From the NCBI GenBank assembly GCA_028281215.1, contig JANQKH010000693.1, forward strand, positions 1 through 6,023: a stretch of DNA of 6,023 nucleotides, given 5' to 3'. How positions within the stretch are numbered: position 1 is the stretch's first letter; the number at the start of each line of letters is the position of its first letter. A program made the translations under genes and the position numbers. Shown piece after piece: positions 1 to 6,023 of the stretch. The notes below the pieces were generated by a model. The model made no database searches and had not been told where the DNA came from. It saw only the letters and a program-made list of their open reading frames with translations. This DNA comes from Phycisphaeraceae bacterium. Its GTDB lineage: Bacteria; Planctomycetota; Phycisphaerae; Phycisphaerales; Phycisphaeraceae.

Positions 1-31
1 GCCGACGTTGTCATGGCAGTTGGCGATCGCG

Positions 32-1843
32 TTAAGGCCCGACTCGCCGGAGCCATAACGCCTTGACGACAACGATTTCGTCGCCTGCTTTTTCAACCGC
101 ATGCAATGTCAGTTTCGATCGGCCCCGGGTCAACTGCATCGTGCCGAGCCTCATCGTCGCCCAATCCCAGTTGATGTAGTTTTCGCTCGGAGCGACGCGG
201 TCGCGGATGGGATGGGGTTTCGGGTCATGCGCGCGGGTGATGGTGGCGTTGATTTTCACCTTATTCTCATTGGAGCCCACGCTCACGCGGATCGCGCTGC
301 CGACGTTTTTCTTCTTCACCTTGTATTGCATGGACAGTTCATACTTACCGGACTGCATCACGTCGATCTCCCAGTGTGCGAAGGCTTTCACATCGGTCCA
401 TTGTTTGATCCATGCGTTGGCGTAGCCGTGGTTGCCGTGGCCGGAGTACCAGATACCTTTGTTGGTCGGCGTGAGGAAGGCTTCGTTGGCGGGCAGTTGC
501 GTCAAGGACTGTTTCGGGTGACCGACGGGGATGGGAATGAATGAGATGCCGCCGACACCGACATCTTTTTTATAAGTTTCAAATGCTTCGGCGAGTTGCT
601 TGACGAGCGGCCCATGCTGCGCGGCAACATCCTTCTTCTGGCCTGGATCGTTCTCCATATCAAACAGTTGCCAGCGTTTGCCCTCATAGGTCGCCCGCCA
701 CTTCTGCGTGCGAACTGCCCCTTTCGAATTGCCGCCGCGTCGGGCGCTGTAGCGAAGGGTGAACAGCTTCCGGTCAGGCCAAGTGGTGCGCGCCTTGGCG
801 TAACCCACCAGCAAGGGTTTAAAGCTGACGCCGTCGATTCTCGGACCTTCGGGTTTCGTGACGCCGCAAAGTTCGACGAGGGTGGGCAGAATGTCAATGT
901 GCGCCGCGATCGGTTTGATCGATTGGCCCGCGGGAATGTGTCCCGGCCAGCGAATGAACATCGGCACGCGCACGCCGCCTTCGTGCACCGAGCCCTTGCG
1001 GCCGCGCATGTTGCCGTTGTAGCGCGCACTGTTTGGGCCGTTATCGGTCAGAAACAATACAATCGTGTCGTGGGCGAGCTGGTGTTTGTCCAACGTGTTC
1101 AGCAGGCGTGCGATGTTGTCGTCAATGCATTCGACCATGGCGTAGGCGCACGTCGCCTTATTGTCCCAGCCGTGTTGCTTCGCCATCGCGTGGTACTTGT
1201 TCCAATACTTGTCCGGCACCAACCAGGGTGAATGCGGCGCGTTGTAGGGCACATAGCAGAACCAAGGCTTGCCATTGTCTTTCGTTGTCTGTCGCTCGAT
1301 GAACTGGATCGCTTCGTCGGTGATCACGTCTGTGATATAGCCCTTGCTTTTGAACGGTTTGCCGTTGCGTTCGAGCATGGTGTCAAAGTAATTGTTCCAG
1401 TGTCCGCCGCAGAAGCCGACGAATGTGTCAAAACCCTGCCCGTTGGGATGCGCAGGGTAGTGTCGGCCGTTGTGCCACTTACCGAAACAACCGGTGGCGT
1501 ATCCGTTGGCTTTGAATACTTCCGCCAGTGTGAGTTCCTCGGTGCGCATGGTTTCCCACCCGCGCGTGACGCCGGCCACGTTGCAGCGCGTGTGATAACG
1601 ACCGGTGAGCAAACTCGCGCGCGTGGGCGCGCAAACGGGGCTGACGAAGAAGCGACCAAACGACGCGCCTTGTTTGGCGAGTCGATTCATCGCCGGCGTA
1701 TCGATGTGCGGGTTGCGATGTGCGTTGACATCGCCCCAGCCCTGATCGTCGGTCATAATAAGCAGGACATTCGGCTTGGCGTGGAGGGTTATGGCGCAGG
1801 CGCTCAGAAACAGCGCCACGAGCGTGATGTTGTACTTGGACAT
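32..1843 (-). CDS. Exported type I (formylglycine-dependent) sulfatase with C-terminal beta-rich domain
   Basis: This predicted enzyme hydrolyses sulfate esters, probably on polysaccharides, in the periplasm or at the cell surface; the substrate cannot be read from the sequence. From the ATG at 1843 it has 603 residues. Residues 1-22 form a signal peptide ending LHA before KPNVLLIMTDDQGWGD, where the sulfatase fold begins. Metal ligands are D32 and D33, with D267-N268 in FLTDNGPN. The modification motif is C71-A-P-T-R75, whose Cys becomes formylglycine. GKWH (K122, H124), H204 in APHSP and K283 in GRKGSVHEGG complete the usual active site, so it looks catalytically intact. Residues from about 455 form an extra beta-rich module, probably substrate binding or structural. 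An in-frame GTG at 1882 would add 13 residues, but the ATG gives a normal signal peptide. LSAC at 13-16 is a possible lipobox, so it may be a lipoprotein. It is last in the minus-strand gene run. Family assignment is certain; specificity is unknown. Confidence 0.95.
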   Translation of the reverse strand: MSKYNITLVALFLSACAITLHAKPNVLLIMTDDQGWGDVNAHRNPHIDTPAMNRLAKQGASFGRFFVSPVCAPTRASLLTGRYHTRCNVAGVTRGWETMRTEELTLAEVFKANGYATGCFGKWHNGRHYPAHPNGQGFDTFVGFCGGHWNNYFDTMLERNGKPFKSKGYITDVITDEAIQFIERQTTKDNGKPWFCYVPYNAPHSPWLVPDKYWNKYHAMAKQHGWDNKATCAYAMVECIDDNIARLLNTLDKHQLAHDTIVLFLTDNGPNSARYNGNMRGRKGSVHEGGVRVPMFIRWPGHIPAGQSIKPIAAHIDILPTLVELCGVTKPEGPRIDGVSFKPLLVGYAKARTTWPDRKLFTLRYSARRGGNSKGAVRTQKWRATYEGKRWQLFDMENDPGQKKDVAAQHGPLVKQLAEAFETYKKDVGVGGISFIPIPVGHPKQSLTQLPANEAFLTPTNKGIWYSGHGNHGYANAWIKQWTDVKAFAHWEIDVMQSGKYELSMQYKVKKKNVGSAIRVSVGSNENKVKINATITRAHDPKPHPIRDRVAPSENYINWDWATMRLGTMQLTRGRSKLTLHAVEKAGDEIVVVKALWLRRVGP

Positions 1844-1849
1844 GGATGG

Positions 1850-1855
1850 ATTATA
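1850..1855 (-). promoter_or_regulatory. Perfect TATAAT -10-like hexamer before the sulfatase ATG
   Basis: TATAAT on the minus strand ends six bases before the ATG at 1843. A TCGACA (1873-1868) lies upstream with only a 12-base spacer, too short for a standard promoter. If it is active, transcription would begin at or near the ATG. A chance match is possible. Confidence 0.3.
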
Positions 1856-1888
1856 AAGGAGGAAGAATGTCGAACGATTCACCGCTCT

Positions 1889-2833
1889 TTACTTCGGTAG
1901 ATTCCAAATCAGAACTGCTCGTGACTGCGTCACCGCCAACCAGCGGGCGTCGTTGCCTAAACGGATATCTGCGGGATCGCGACTGAGCGGGACATGATGT
2001 GTCAGTTTGCCGTTGCGCCAATCCCCCATTTGAATCGACCCTTTGTTATCGAAAAAGACAAACGCGGCAAACTGGCTGGCGTTGCGAGCGATCGCCAATT
2101 TCAAAATCGTTCCGCCGGCATGAATCTCACGTTTGGTTCTTCCCGTCGGATAATTGACGACGTAGAGCGAACGGACCATATGGTAGAAGAACGTCTTGCC
2201 GTCCGGCGTCGTGCGCAAGCCGCGCATGCCGTTGCGATGTTCGCTTTTGAATCGCGACAGTTCTTTGCCGGTCTTGGCGTCGTACACACGCAAGGTGAGG
2301 TAGCCGACGACGTTCAGGTACTTTCCATCCGGAGTGAAGCGAAAGCCGTTGAACCTGCCGACAGTGGTGTCCCAAGTGTGATTGGTTTTCAAGTTCCGAA
2401 CACGCACGTTGCCCTTGTGATACGACGCCAGCGATTCCCCCGTTTCGGCAAGCATGATGATGCGGAAAGGATCGACGATCGGTTCATCGAAAACTTTCTT
2501 GCCGTCGGGCACGGACCAGAACTGCAACCGCTTCGCCTTCAGCAGTCCGGTGAACAATCGTCCATCGCCGAGGAATTTCAGGCGAATTGGTTCACCCTTC
2601 GGTAGCTTGATTCTCACCACGGGTTTCCAGTCGGCGGTGCTCCACACCTGCACGATGCTGTTATCCAGATCCCAACTCGCCAGGTATTTGCCGTCGGGCG
2701 ACACCGCCATCGCGCGGATATAGCCGCCGGTGGACAGTCGACGATCGGGATCACCTAACTCGGCCGCTTGCGTGGTGACCGACAACATGACCAGCAAGGG
2801 CGCGAAGAACCATGTGCGTGCAGGGTAGGACAT
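1889..2833 (-). CDS. Secreted seven-bladed WD40-like beta-propeller protein
   Basis: This 314-residue protein of unknown specific function is built as a beta-propeller, probably a binding or scaffold module outside the cytoplasm. Residues 1-23 are a signal peptide with a basic start, a hydrophobic core (FFAPLLVMLSV) and cleavage after TQA. Seven WD-like strands then recur at 38-44 residue spacing: VQVWS 61, LQFWS 103, VRVRN 143, LRVYD 181, LYVVN 223, IQMGD 267 and VLIWN 307. SPDGKYLA-type turns (residues 45, 168 and 210) precede several blades. The spacing predicts exactly seven blades filling the mature protein, with no catalytic domain. The ATG is the first possible start, because an in-frame TGA lies two codons upstream, and no Shine-Dalgarno sequence precedes it. 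The sulfatase follows closely (6 or 45 bases depending on its start), suggesting one transcript. I see no catalytic signature; a quinoprotein or YncE-type propeller is an alternative label. Confidence 0.85.
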   Translation of the reverse strand: MSYPARTWFFAPLLVMLSVTTQAAELGDPDRRLSTGGYIRAMAVSPDGKYLASWDLDNSIVQVWSTADWKPVVRIKLPKGEPIRLKFLGDGRLFTGLLKAKRLQFWSVPDGKKVFDEPIVDPFRIIMLAETGESLASYHKGNVRVRNLKTNHTWDTTVGRFNGFRFTPDGKYLNVVGYLTLRVYDAKTGKELSRFKSEHRNGMRGLRTTPDGKTFFYHMVRSLYVVNYPTGRTKREIHAGGTILKLAIARNASQFAAFVFFDNKGSIQMGDWRNGKLTHHVPLSRDPADIRLGNDARWLAVTQSRAVLIWNLPK

Positions 2834-2920
2834 CGATCAAATGATAAAGCGAACGGTGAAACGGCAAAAGCAATTGCCCGCGGATTCTGCGCGAAACAAG
2901 AGCTGTTGCAGGCGTCACCC
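2834..2920 (-). other. Intergenic gap with possible promoter for the propeller and sulfatase genes
   Basis: This 87-base gap separates the Imm49-like stop from the propeller ATG. On the minus strand it holds TATCAT (2846-2841), five of six matches to the -10 consensus and seven bases before the ATG. TTGCCG (2867-2862) is a weak -35 at a 15-base spacing. A short GGCAA/TTGCC hairpin (2863-2878) has no T-run. The gap suggests that the last two genes may have their own promoter. Confidence 0.35.
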
Positions 2921-4552
2921 TCAACCCGTGCCGCTGACCAGTTCCGCAGGCAGGTACTCCGATTCCACTTCAAACGGAATGTTGAAGTCGTGAGCAATGG
3001 CACAAATGCCGTTCAAAGCCACGGGTAGAAAACCGTCCGGATCCCTTCGCCGGGCAGCCGTTTGCGACCAGTACCCCTTGTGGGATTCCAATGCGTCAAC
3101 GAGTGTGTCCTCGAACTTTTCAAAATCATCAAACGTGTAAAACAGCGTTTTCATGATCGGCACATCAATATCGAGCACCCAATCCGGCTTGCGAATGTCC
3201 GGGCGCTCGGGATCGGTCGCCTGGACCGCTTGAAGCAGGATTCCCATGGTATCGCGGGACCGGACATGAAACGCCCGCAGTGCATCGACAAACAGGTAGC
3301 GGTATTCCGGATGCTTCGTGGACGATTCGCGAAGCATGTCGCCTGAGGTTTCACAGAGTGAATCAATGATGTCGTCCGACCTGACAATGTGAGCGGCAAA
3401 GTACCCGGTGATCCACTTTCGCGGCTCAACGATGCTTTCGTTAACGCCGACCGTTCTCGCTCCTTCGAACAAGTTCGCACAGGCGCGTGCGGCGATGGAC
3501 ACGTACTCGCGCATCACACCGGCGTCACATTGCACCACCGACGCACGTTTAGCGAGCGACATTGCTTGCCCGATCAGCAAGTGGTTGTTGCCTGGGTGCC
3601 TTGCCGCAGCCTCGACAAATGTGTCGAGGTCTTCTGCATTCGCCTCGTATCGTTGTTTGGCCAAATCGAAATCGATCTCATGCCGGGTAACACATTTGAT
3701 GGCTGTCGGTTCTGGTTCTTCTTCAAACTCTTCCTGCGTGTCATCGTCGTCCAAGTCAATCGCTTCGGGAATGTCTTCTTTCTGTTGTGTGATCATTTCC
3801 AAGAGCAGGTAGTCGGACTCGGCGGAGACCGCAATGCCGTGATCATGAGCGATGGCGCAGACGCCGTTGATTGCGATGGGAAGAAACCCGTTGGGGGCGG
3901 CGCGTCTGTCCTTCGCCTGGGTCCAGAATTTTTTGTGATGCTGAAGCGCGTGCAGGAGCGCGGTCTGAAATTCGTCGGCGTTCTCAAGCGTGTAATACAG
4001 GAGCCACAACAAGGGGCCGTCGATGTTGAGCACCCATTCTGGATTGTGAATATCAGGCCGATTGGTATCGGTCGCTTCGAGCGCGCGGACGAGCAACGAG
4101 GCTGTTTCATTAGAGCCGGCATGCAATGCGCGTAACGCATCGACAAGCAAGTAGCGGTATTCAGGGTGCTTGGTCGACGACGCGCGGAGCATGTCGGAGG
4201 TGGTTTGGCAAAGGGAGTTGAGCGAATCTTGATGGCGGCATAAGCGGCCGAGGAAATAGCCGGTGACCCACAGGTTCAAGTCGACGAGGCTTTCATGTAC
4301 GGCGCCCCGTCTGGCGGCATCGAAGAATTCTGCACTGGTTTCCGCCGCGCATTGCAGGTGTTCGGGCGTCTCAATGCAACCGGGCATGGTGACCGACGCC
4401 AACGCCGCAGCCTCAATTCGTTTGTTCATGAGCGCGGCGAGTTTGCGCGGCTTCTGCGCAGCGGCGTCGACCGCCTCGGCCATGCTCATTTCCCGTTGCC
4501 CGTACGCCGTGTCCGCTGCGTCGTAGTCGATCTCATGCCGCGCAATGTCCAT
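2921..4552 (-). CDS. Tandem two-domain Imm49-family immunity-like protein
   Basis: This 543-residue, probably cytoplasmic protein has no signal peptide or membrane segment. It consists of two homologous, mostly helical copies, residues 5-252 and 290-537, at a constant offset of 285. They are joined by a very acidic linker (about 258-286). Both copies open with RHEID and share W-[VI]-T-G-Y-F (95/380), SLC, SSTKHPEYRYL (125/410), VDALRA, ATD..RPDI, a ..H.[KG].[FW] segment, P[ND]GFLP, AIAHD and ES[DE]YL. From memory, the pattern of W.TG(Y/F), VDAL, HK.YW, DPDGF, AHD and ESEYLP fits the Imm49 family (Pfam Immunity protein 49), whose members are usually one such domain of roughly 250 residues. Imm49 proteins are thought to neutralise polymorphic toxins. 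No toxin is visible here, so the protein's partner is unknown. The ATG follows scpA by 10 bases with a strong ribosome binding site. The fold duplication is certain; the Imm49 assignment is probable but rests on pattern recall. Confidence 0.8.
   Translation of the reverse strand: MDIARHEIDYDAADTAYGQREMSMAEAVDAAAQKPRKLAALMNKRIEAAALASVTMPGCIETPEHLQCAAETSAEFFDAARRGAVHESLVDLNLWVTGYFLGRLCRHQDSLNSLCQTTSDMLRASSTKHPEYRYLLVDALRALHAGSNETASLLVRALEATDTNRPDIHNPEWVLNIDGPLLWLLYYTLENADEFQTALLHALQHHKKFWTQAKDRRAAPNGFLPIAINGVCAIAHDHGIAVSAESDYLLLEMITQQKEDIPEAIDLDDDDTQEEFEEEPEPTAIKCVTRHEIDFDLAKQRYEANAEDLDTFVEAAARHPGNNHLLIGQAMSLAKRASVVQCDAGVMREYVSIAARACANLFEGARTVGVNESIVEPRKWITGYFAAHIVRSDDIIDSLCETSGDMLRESSTKHPEYRYLFVDALRAFHVRSRDTMGILLQAVQATDPERPDIRKPDWVLDIDVPIMKTLFYTFDDFEKFEDTLVDALESHKGYWSQTAARRRDPDGFLPVALNGICAIAHDFNIPFEVESEYLPAELVSGTG
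2942..3685 (-). repeat. Second Imm49-like copy (protein-level tandem duplicate)
   Basis: This segment encodes residues 290-537 of the two-domain protein. Over the core (W95-L135 against W380-L420) I count 26 of 41 identical residues without gaps. Codons in the most conserved stretch differ between copies, so the duplication is old. This copy looks closer to the family pattern, with HKGYW, DPDGFLP and ESEYLP. Confidence 0.85.
3797..4540 (-). repeat. First Imm49-like copy (protein-level tandem duplicate)
   Basis: This segment encodes residues 5-252 and aligns with residues 290-537 at an offset of 285. It has drifted at positions where the second copy keeps the family-like residues: HKKFW instead of HKGYW, APNGF instead of DPDGF, and ESDYLL instead of ESEYLP. 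The two copies may therefore have different partners or roles. Confidence 0.85.
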
Positions 4553-4557
4553 GCCTG

Positions 4558-4564
4558 CCCCCTT
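4558..4564 (-). promoter_or_regulatory. Ribosome binding site of the Imm49-like gene, overlapping the scpA stop
   Basis: On the minus strand AAGGGGG ends five bases before the ATG at 4552, and its first two bases belong to the TAA stop codon of scpA (4565-4563). This supports the start choice and indicates translational coupling of the two genes. Confidence 0.7.
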
Positions 4565-5720
4565 ACGTTTTCTCCATTTCCTCGTTGCTCGCCCCCGTTA
4601 AATCCTCTACCTCATCAACTGTTTCAATGCGGGCTTCAACACCTGTTTCATCATTCGTGTCATCCGCCGTTTCCAACTCCGTTGCTTCCAATTCATCTTC
4701 CAGCGAGACGGTATCGAGCTTAATGTAATCCTCTTCTTCACCGAGATCCTCTCTTTCTTCCTCTTTCTTGAATCGATTCGCGACGAACTTTTTGCGGCGC
4801 TCGGCCCGCGCCTCTGCGGCGGCTTTGGCTTCTTCGTCCGGCCATTCGTATTGCATTTCGCCGGTTTCAGGATCGGTCCAGTCGGTGGCCTGGTCATCCG
4901 ACTCGTGCAGTTGTTCCTGCTCGGGGCGAAGGCTGAGAGCGATGTCGCCACCGGGGCGGTCCTGTTGGATTTGCACGCGTTTTTCACGGACGAGTTCGAG
5001 CATGGCGAGGAACAGACCGATCATTTCACCGCGCGTGCGGCGACCGACGAAGAAGTCCTGCAAACGCAGTGGCCCTTCTCGCTGCAAGCGGTCAGCGATG
5101 TCGGCGGCGTGTAGTTCGACTGGTGTGTCGTCATAGGTGACCGCGTGAATGTTTTTGCCTTGACCGACCGATTCGAGAATCCGCGCGAACGCTTCGCACA
5201 GATCATTGATGCTGATGTCGTCGAGGTCGAGTTCGATGGGTTCGGCTTCGTCGCCGTCTTCCCCGCCGTCGCCGCCAGCGGTTTTCTCTTTCGGCAGTTT
5301 CGCCGGCTTGTGTGCGAAGCGATTTTCCCATTCGTAGAGGCGGTCCTCCAGTTCGTTCGCCGCGTCCTTGAAGCGTTTGTATTCGAGCAATTGCTGAACA
5401 AGCTCGAAGCGCGGGTCAACATCGCTGATGGCGTCTGTGGCGTCGTCGCCTTCTTCGCCTTCGGCGATCTCTTCACCGCGCGGGGCGATCATCGCGGCTT
5501 TGATTTCGAGCAGTGTCGCCGCCATCACCAGAAATTCCGCGGCGACGTTGATATCGAACTCCTTCATCTGCTCCAAATACTGCATGTATTGCTCGGTGAG
5601 CTTGGCGATGGGGATGTCATGCAGATCGATTTCGTGCTTCTTGACGAGGAAGAGCAACAGGTCGAGCGGGCCGGAGTAGTAGTCGAGGTCGACGCGGTAA
5701 TCTTCGAGAGCGGCGTTCAC
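4563..5720 (-). CDS. scpA: Segregation and condensation protein A with long acidic C-terminal tail
   Basis: ScpA is the kleisin of the bacterial SMC-ScpAB condensin; it bridges SMC heads and helps compact and segregate the chromosome in the cytoplasm. The N-terminal domain carries the hallmark YSGPLDLLLFLVKKHEIDLHDIPIAKL (15-41), followed by the AAEFLVMAATLLEIKAAMI helix (60-78). A charged variable middle (82-170) follows. The C-terminal winged helix (about 200-264) shows GEMIGLFLAMLELVREKRVQIQQ and DIALSL. Classical ScpA ends near here at about 250 residues, but this protein runs to 385. The extra 120 residues are highly charged: a basic patch (EARAERRKKFVANRFKKEEE, about 303-322), then an acidic stretch, probably disordered. 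The GTG start is the only one available because TAA lies directly upstream; AGGA precedes it by six bases. No scpB lies in the window: the downstream neighbour is the Imm49-like gene. The identification is secure; the role of the tail is unknown. Confidence 0.96.
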   Translation of the reverse strand: MNAALEDYRVDLDYYSGPLDLLLFLVKKHEIDLHDIPIAKLTEQYMQYLEQMKEFDINVAAEFLVMAATLLEIKAAMIAPRGEEIAEGEEGDDATDAISDVDPRFELVQQLLEYKRFKDAANELEDRLYEWENRFAHKPAKLPKEKTAGGDGGEDGDEAEPIELDLDDISINDLCEAFARILESVGQGKNIHAVTYDDTPVELHAADIADRLQREGPLRLQDFFVGRRTRGEMIGLFLAMLELVREKRVQIQQDRPGGDIALSLRPEQEQLHESDDQATDWTDPETGEMQYEWPDEEAKAAAEARAERRKKFVANRFKKEEEREDLGEEEDYIKLDTVSLEDELEATELETADDTNDETGVEARIETVDEVEDLTGASNEEMEKT

Positions 5721-5726
5721 TTAGAA

Positions 5727-5735
5727 TCCTTTCTT
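5727..5735 (-). promoter_or_regulatory. Ribosome binding site of scpA
   Basis: On the minus strand AAGAAAGGA ends six bases before the GTG at 5720. Together with the in-frame TAA immediately upstream of the GTG, it fixes the start of scpA. Confidence 0.75.
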
Positions 5736-5736
5736 C

Positions 5737-5764
5737 GATTTCGGATTTCGGATGTTGGATTTCG
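5737..5764. repeat. Four tandem GATTTCG heptamers (one degenerate)
   Basis: Reading the plus strand, the units are GATTTCG (5737), GATTTCG (5744), GATGTTG (5751) and GATTTCG (5758), followed by AATTTGC. The same heptamer recurs inverted at about 5801-5826 (minus-strand units GATTGCG and GATTTCC). It lies just upstream of the scpA ribosome binding site, so it is probably in the scpA leader. It resembles dispersed short tandem repeats between bacterial genes. Confidence 0.8.
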
Positions 5765-5826
5765 AATTTGCTGACAACGAACATCTGCCGCTGCCTTCAA
5801 ATCAATCGGAAATCCGCAATCCGAAA
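5739..5826. repeat. Imperfect inverted repeat between the divergent genes
   Basis: The arms are 5739-5760 and 5805-5826, with 18 of 22 positions complementary and a 44-base loop. Both arms are made of the GATTTCG heptamer. It could form a hairpin in scpA leader RNA or be a remnant of a repeat element. It lacks a T-run, so it does not look like an intrinsic terminator. Confidence 0.7.
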
Positions 5827-5855
5827 GGCATCTATTGACTTCGCCGGGTCATCCG

Positions 5856-5885
5856 TTGACCATATGGCTTAGCTTATGCTCTAAC
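5856..5885 (+). promoter_or_regulatory. Candidate promoter of the right-edge isomerase-like gene
   Basis: TTGACC (5856-5861) could act as a -35 element, with TCTAAC (5880-5885) 18 bases downstream as a weak -10. TATGCT (5875-5880) is a better -10 but sits only 13 bases away. Either -10 would place the transcript start within a few bases of the ATG at 5891. This rests on consensus matching only. Confidence 0.3.
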
Positions 5886-5890
5886 AGCCC

Positions 5891-6023
5891 ATGACAAAAG
5901 CGACCTCGCCACAAATCGACCGTGATCGGCAGCAACAGGCGGACTTCGCCCGGCAGGTGTTGCGTGAAGAAGCGGAAGCGGTGGGGCGGATTGAGATTGA
6001 TGAGGCGTTCCATACCGCGGTGG
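5891..6023 (+). CDS. N-terminus of a KpsF/GutQ/KdsD-like sugar-phosphate isomerase (cut by window edge)
   Basis: Only 44 codons are visible, starting MTKATSPQIDRDRQQQ and running off the right edge. The segment FARQVLREEAEAVGRIEIDEAFHTAV resembles the lead helix before the SIS domain of KpsF/GutQ/KdsD proteins, which have a [GA]+.VL..EA.A......+D..F..AV pattern. These enzymes interconvert ribulose 5-phosphate and arabinose 5-phosphate for Kdo in lipopolysaccharide or capsule. The SIS domain and CBS pair that would prove this lie outside the window. ATG 5891 is the first possible start, because an in-frame TAA is at 5882-5884. No Shine-Dalgarno sequence precedes it. It is divergent from scpA. 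The coding call is good; the family is a moderately supported inference. Confidence 0.65.
   Translation, partial: MTKATSPQIDRDRQQQADFARQVLREEAEAVGRIEIDEAFHTAV

Noticed and set aside
23..30. GCGATCGC palindrome, the HIP1 motif of cyanobacteria
   Set aside because: I noticed a single copy only, and nothing else in the window suggests a cyanobacterium.
1..66. Short plus-strand open frame ending at a TGA (64-66) that could be the tail of a convergent gene
   Set aside because: It has only 21 codons, overlaps the sulfatase C-terminus, and has no recognisable motif; the left edge hides any continuation.
101..544. Long plus-strand open frame opposite the sulfatase
   Set aside because: It is a shadow of the sulfatase reading frame; the minus-strand protein has all its catalytic motifs. 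The same applies to the other long antisense frames, such as 1232-1900, 3389-4135 and 5145-5774.
2863..2878. GGCAA/TTGCC hairpin between the Imm49-like and propeller genes as a terminator
   Set aside because: The stem is five base pairs with no T-run, so it is too weak for an intrinsic terminator.
3696..3780. Acidic linker as a gene fusion joint caused by a lost stop codon between two separate genes
   Set aside because: The frame is continuous, with no start or ribosome binding site before the second copy, and the divergence is old, so it looks like a stable two-domain protein.
5739..5826. Inverted repeat read as insertion sequence ends or a CRISPR-like array
   Set aside because: The 44-base interior has no coding capacity, there are no target duplications, and the units are 7-base tandem repeats without spacers.

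Overview
The window is most likely from a Planctomycetota chromosome. The reasons are a secreted type I sulfatase next to a secreted WD40-like propeller protein, an ScpA with a long acidic tail, and heptameric GATTTCG repeats between genes. This is inferred from gene style only; no rRNA or other phylogenetic marker is present, and a related phylum such as Verrucomicrobiota is possible.

Layout: four genes lie head to tail on the minus strand, transcribed from right to left. They are scpA (5720-4563), a two-domain Imm49-like protein (4552-2921), a secreted seven-bladed propeller protein (2833-1889) and a sulfatase (1843-32, or from a GTG at 1882). A fifth gene starts on the plus strand at 5891 and runs off the right edge. 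Its 44 visible residues resemble the N-terminus of KpsF/GutQ/KdsD sugar-phosphate isomerases. The divergent gap between it and scpA (5721-5890) holds a heptamer repeat and an imperfect inverted repeat. There is no gene-free stretch over 300 bases, and I saw no tRNA, rRNA, CRISPR array or insertion sequence.

How the genes work together: scpA and the Imm49-like gene are separated by 10 bases. The second gene's ribosome binding site overlaps the scpA stop codon, so they are probably co-transcribed and translationally coupled. The propeller and sulfatase genes form a second pair of exported proteins, behind an 87-base gap that may contain its own promoter.

The most interesting item is the Imm49-like gene. 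It is an internal tandem duplication of a family known as toxin-immunity proteins, with no toxin gene visible, placed directly behind a chromosome-segregation gene. A second pattern is that the three genes without a Shine-Dalgarno sequence each have a -10-like hexamer only about 5-10 bases before the ATG, which would fit leaderless transcripts.
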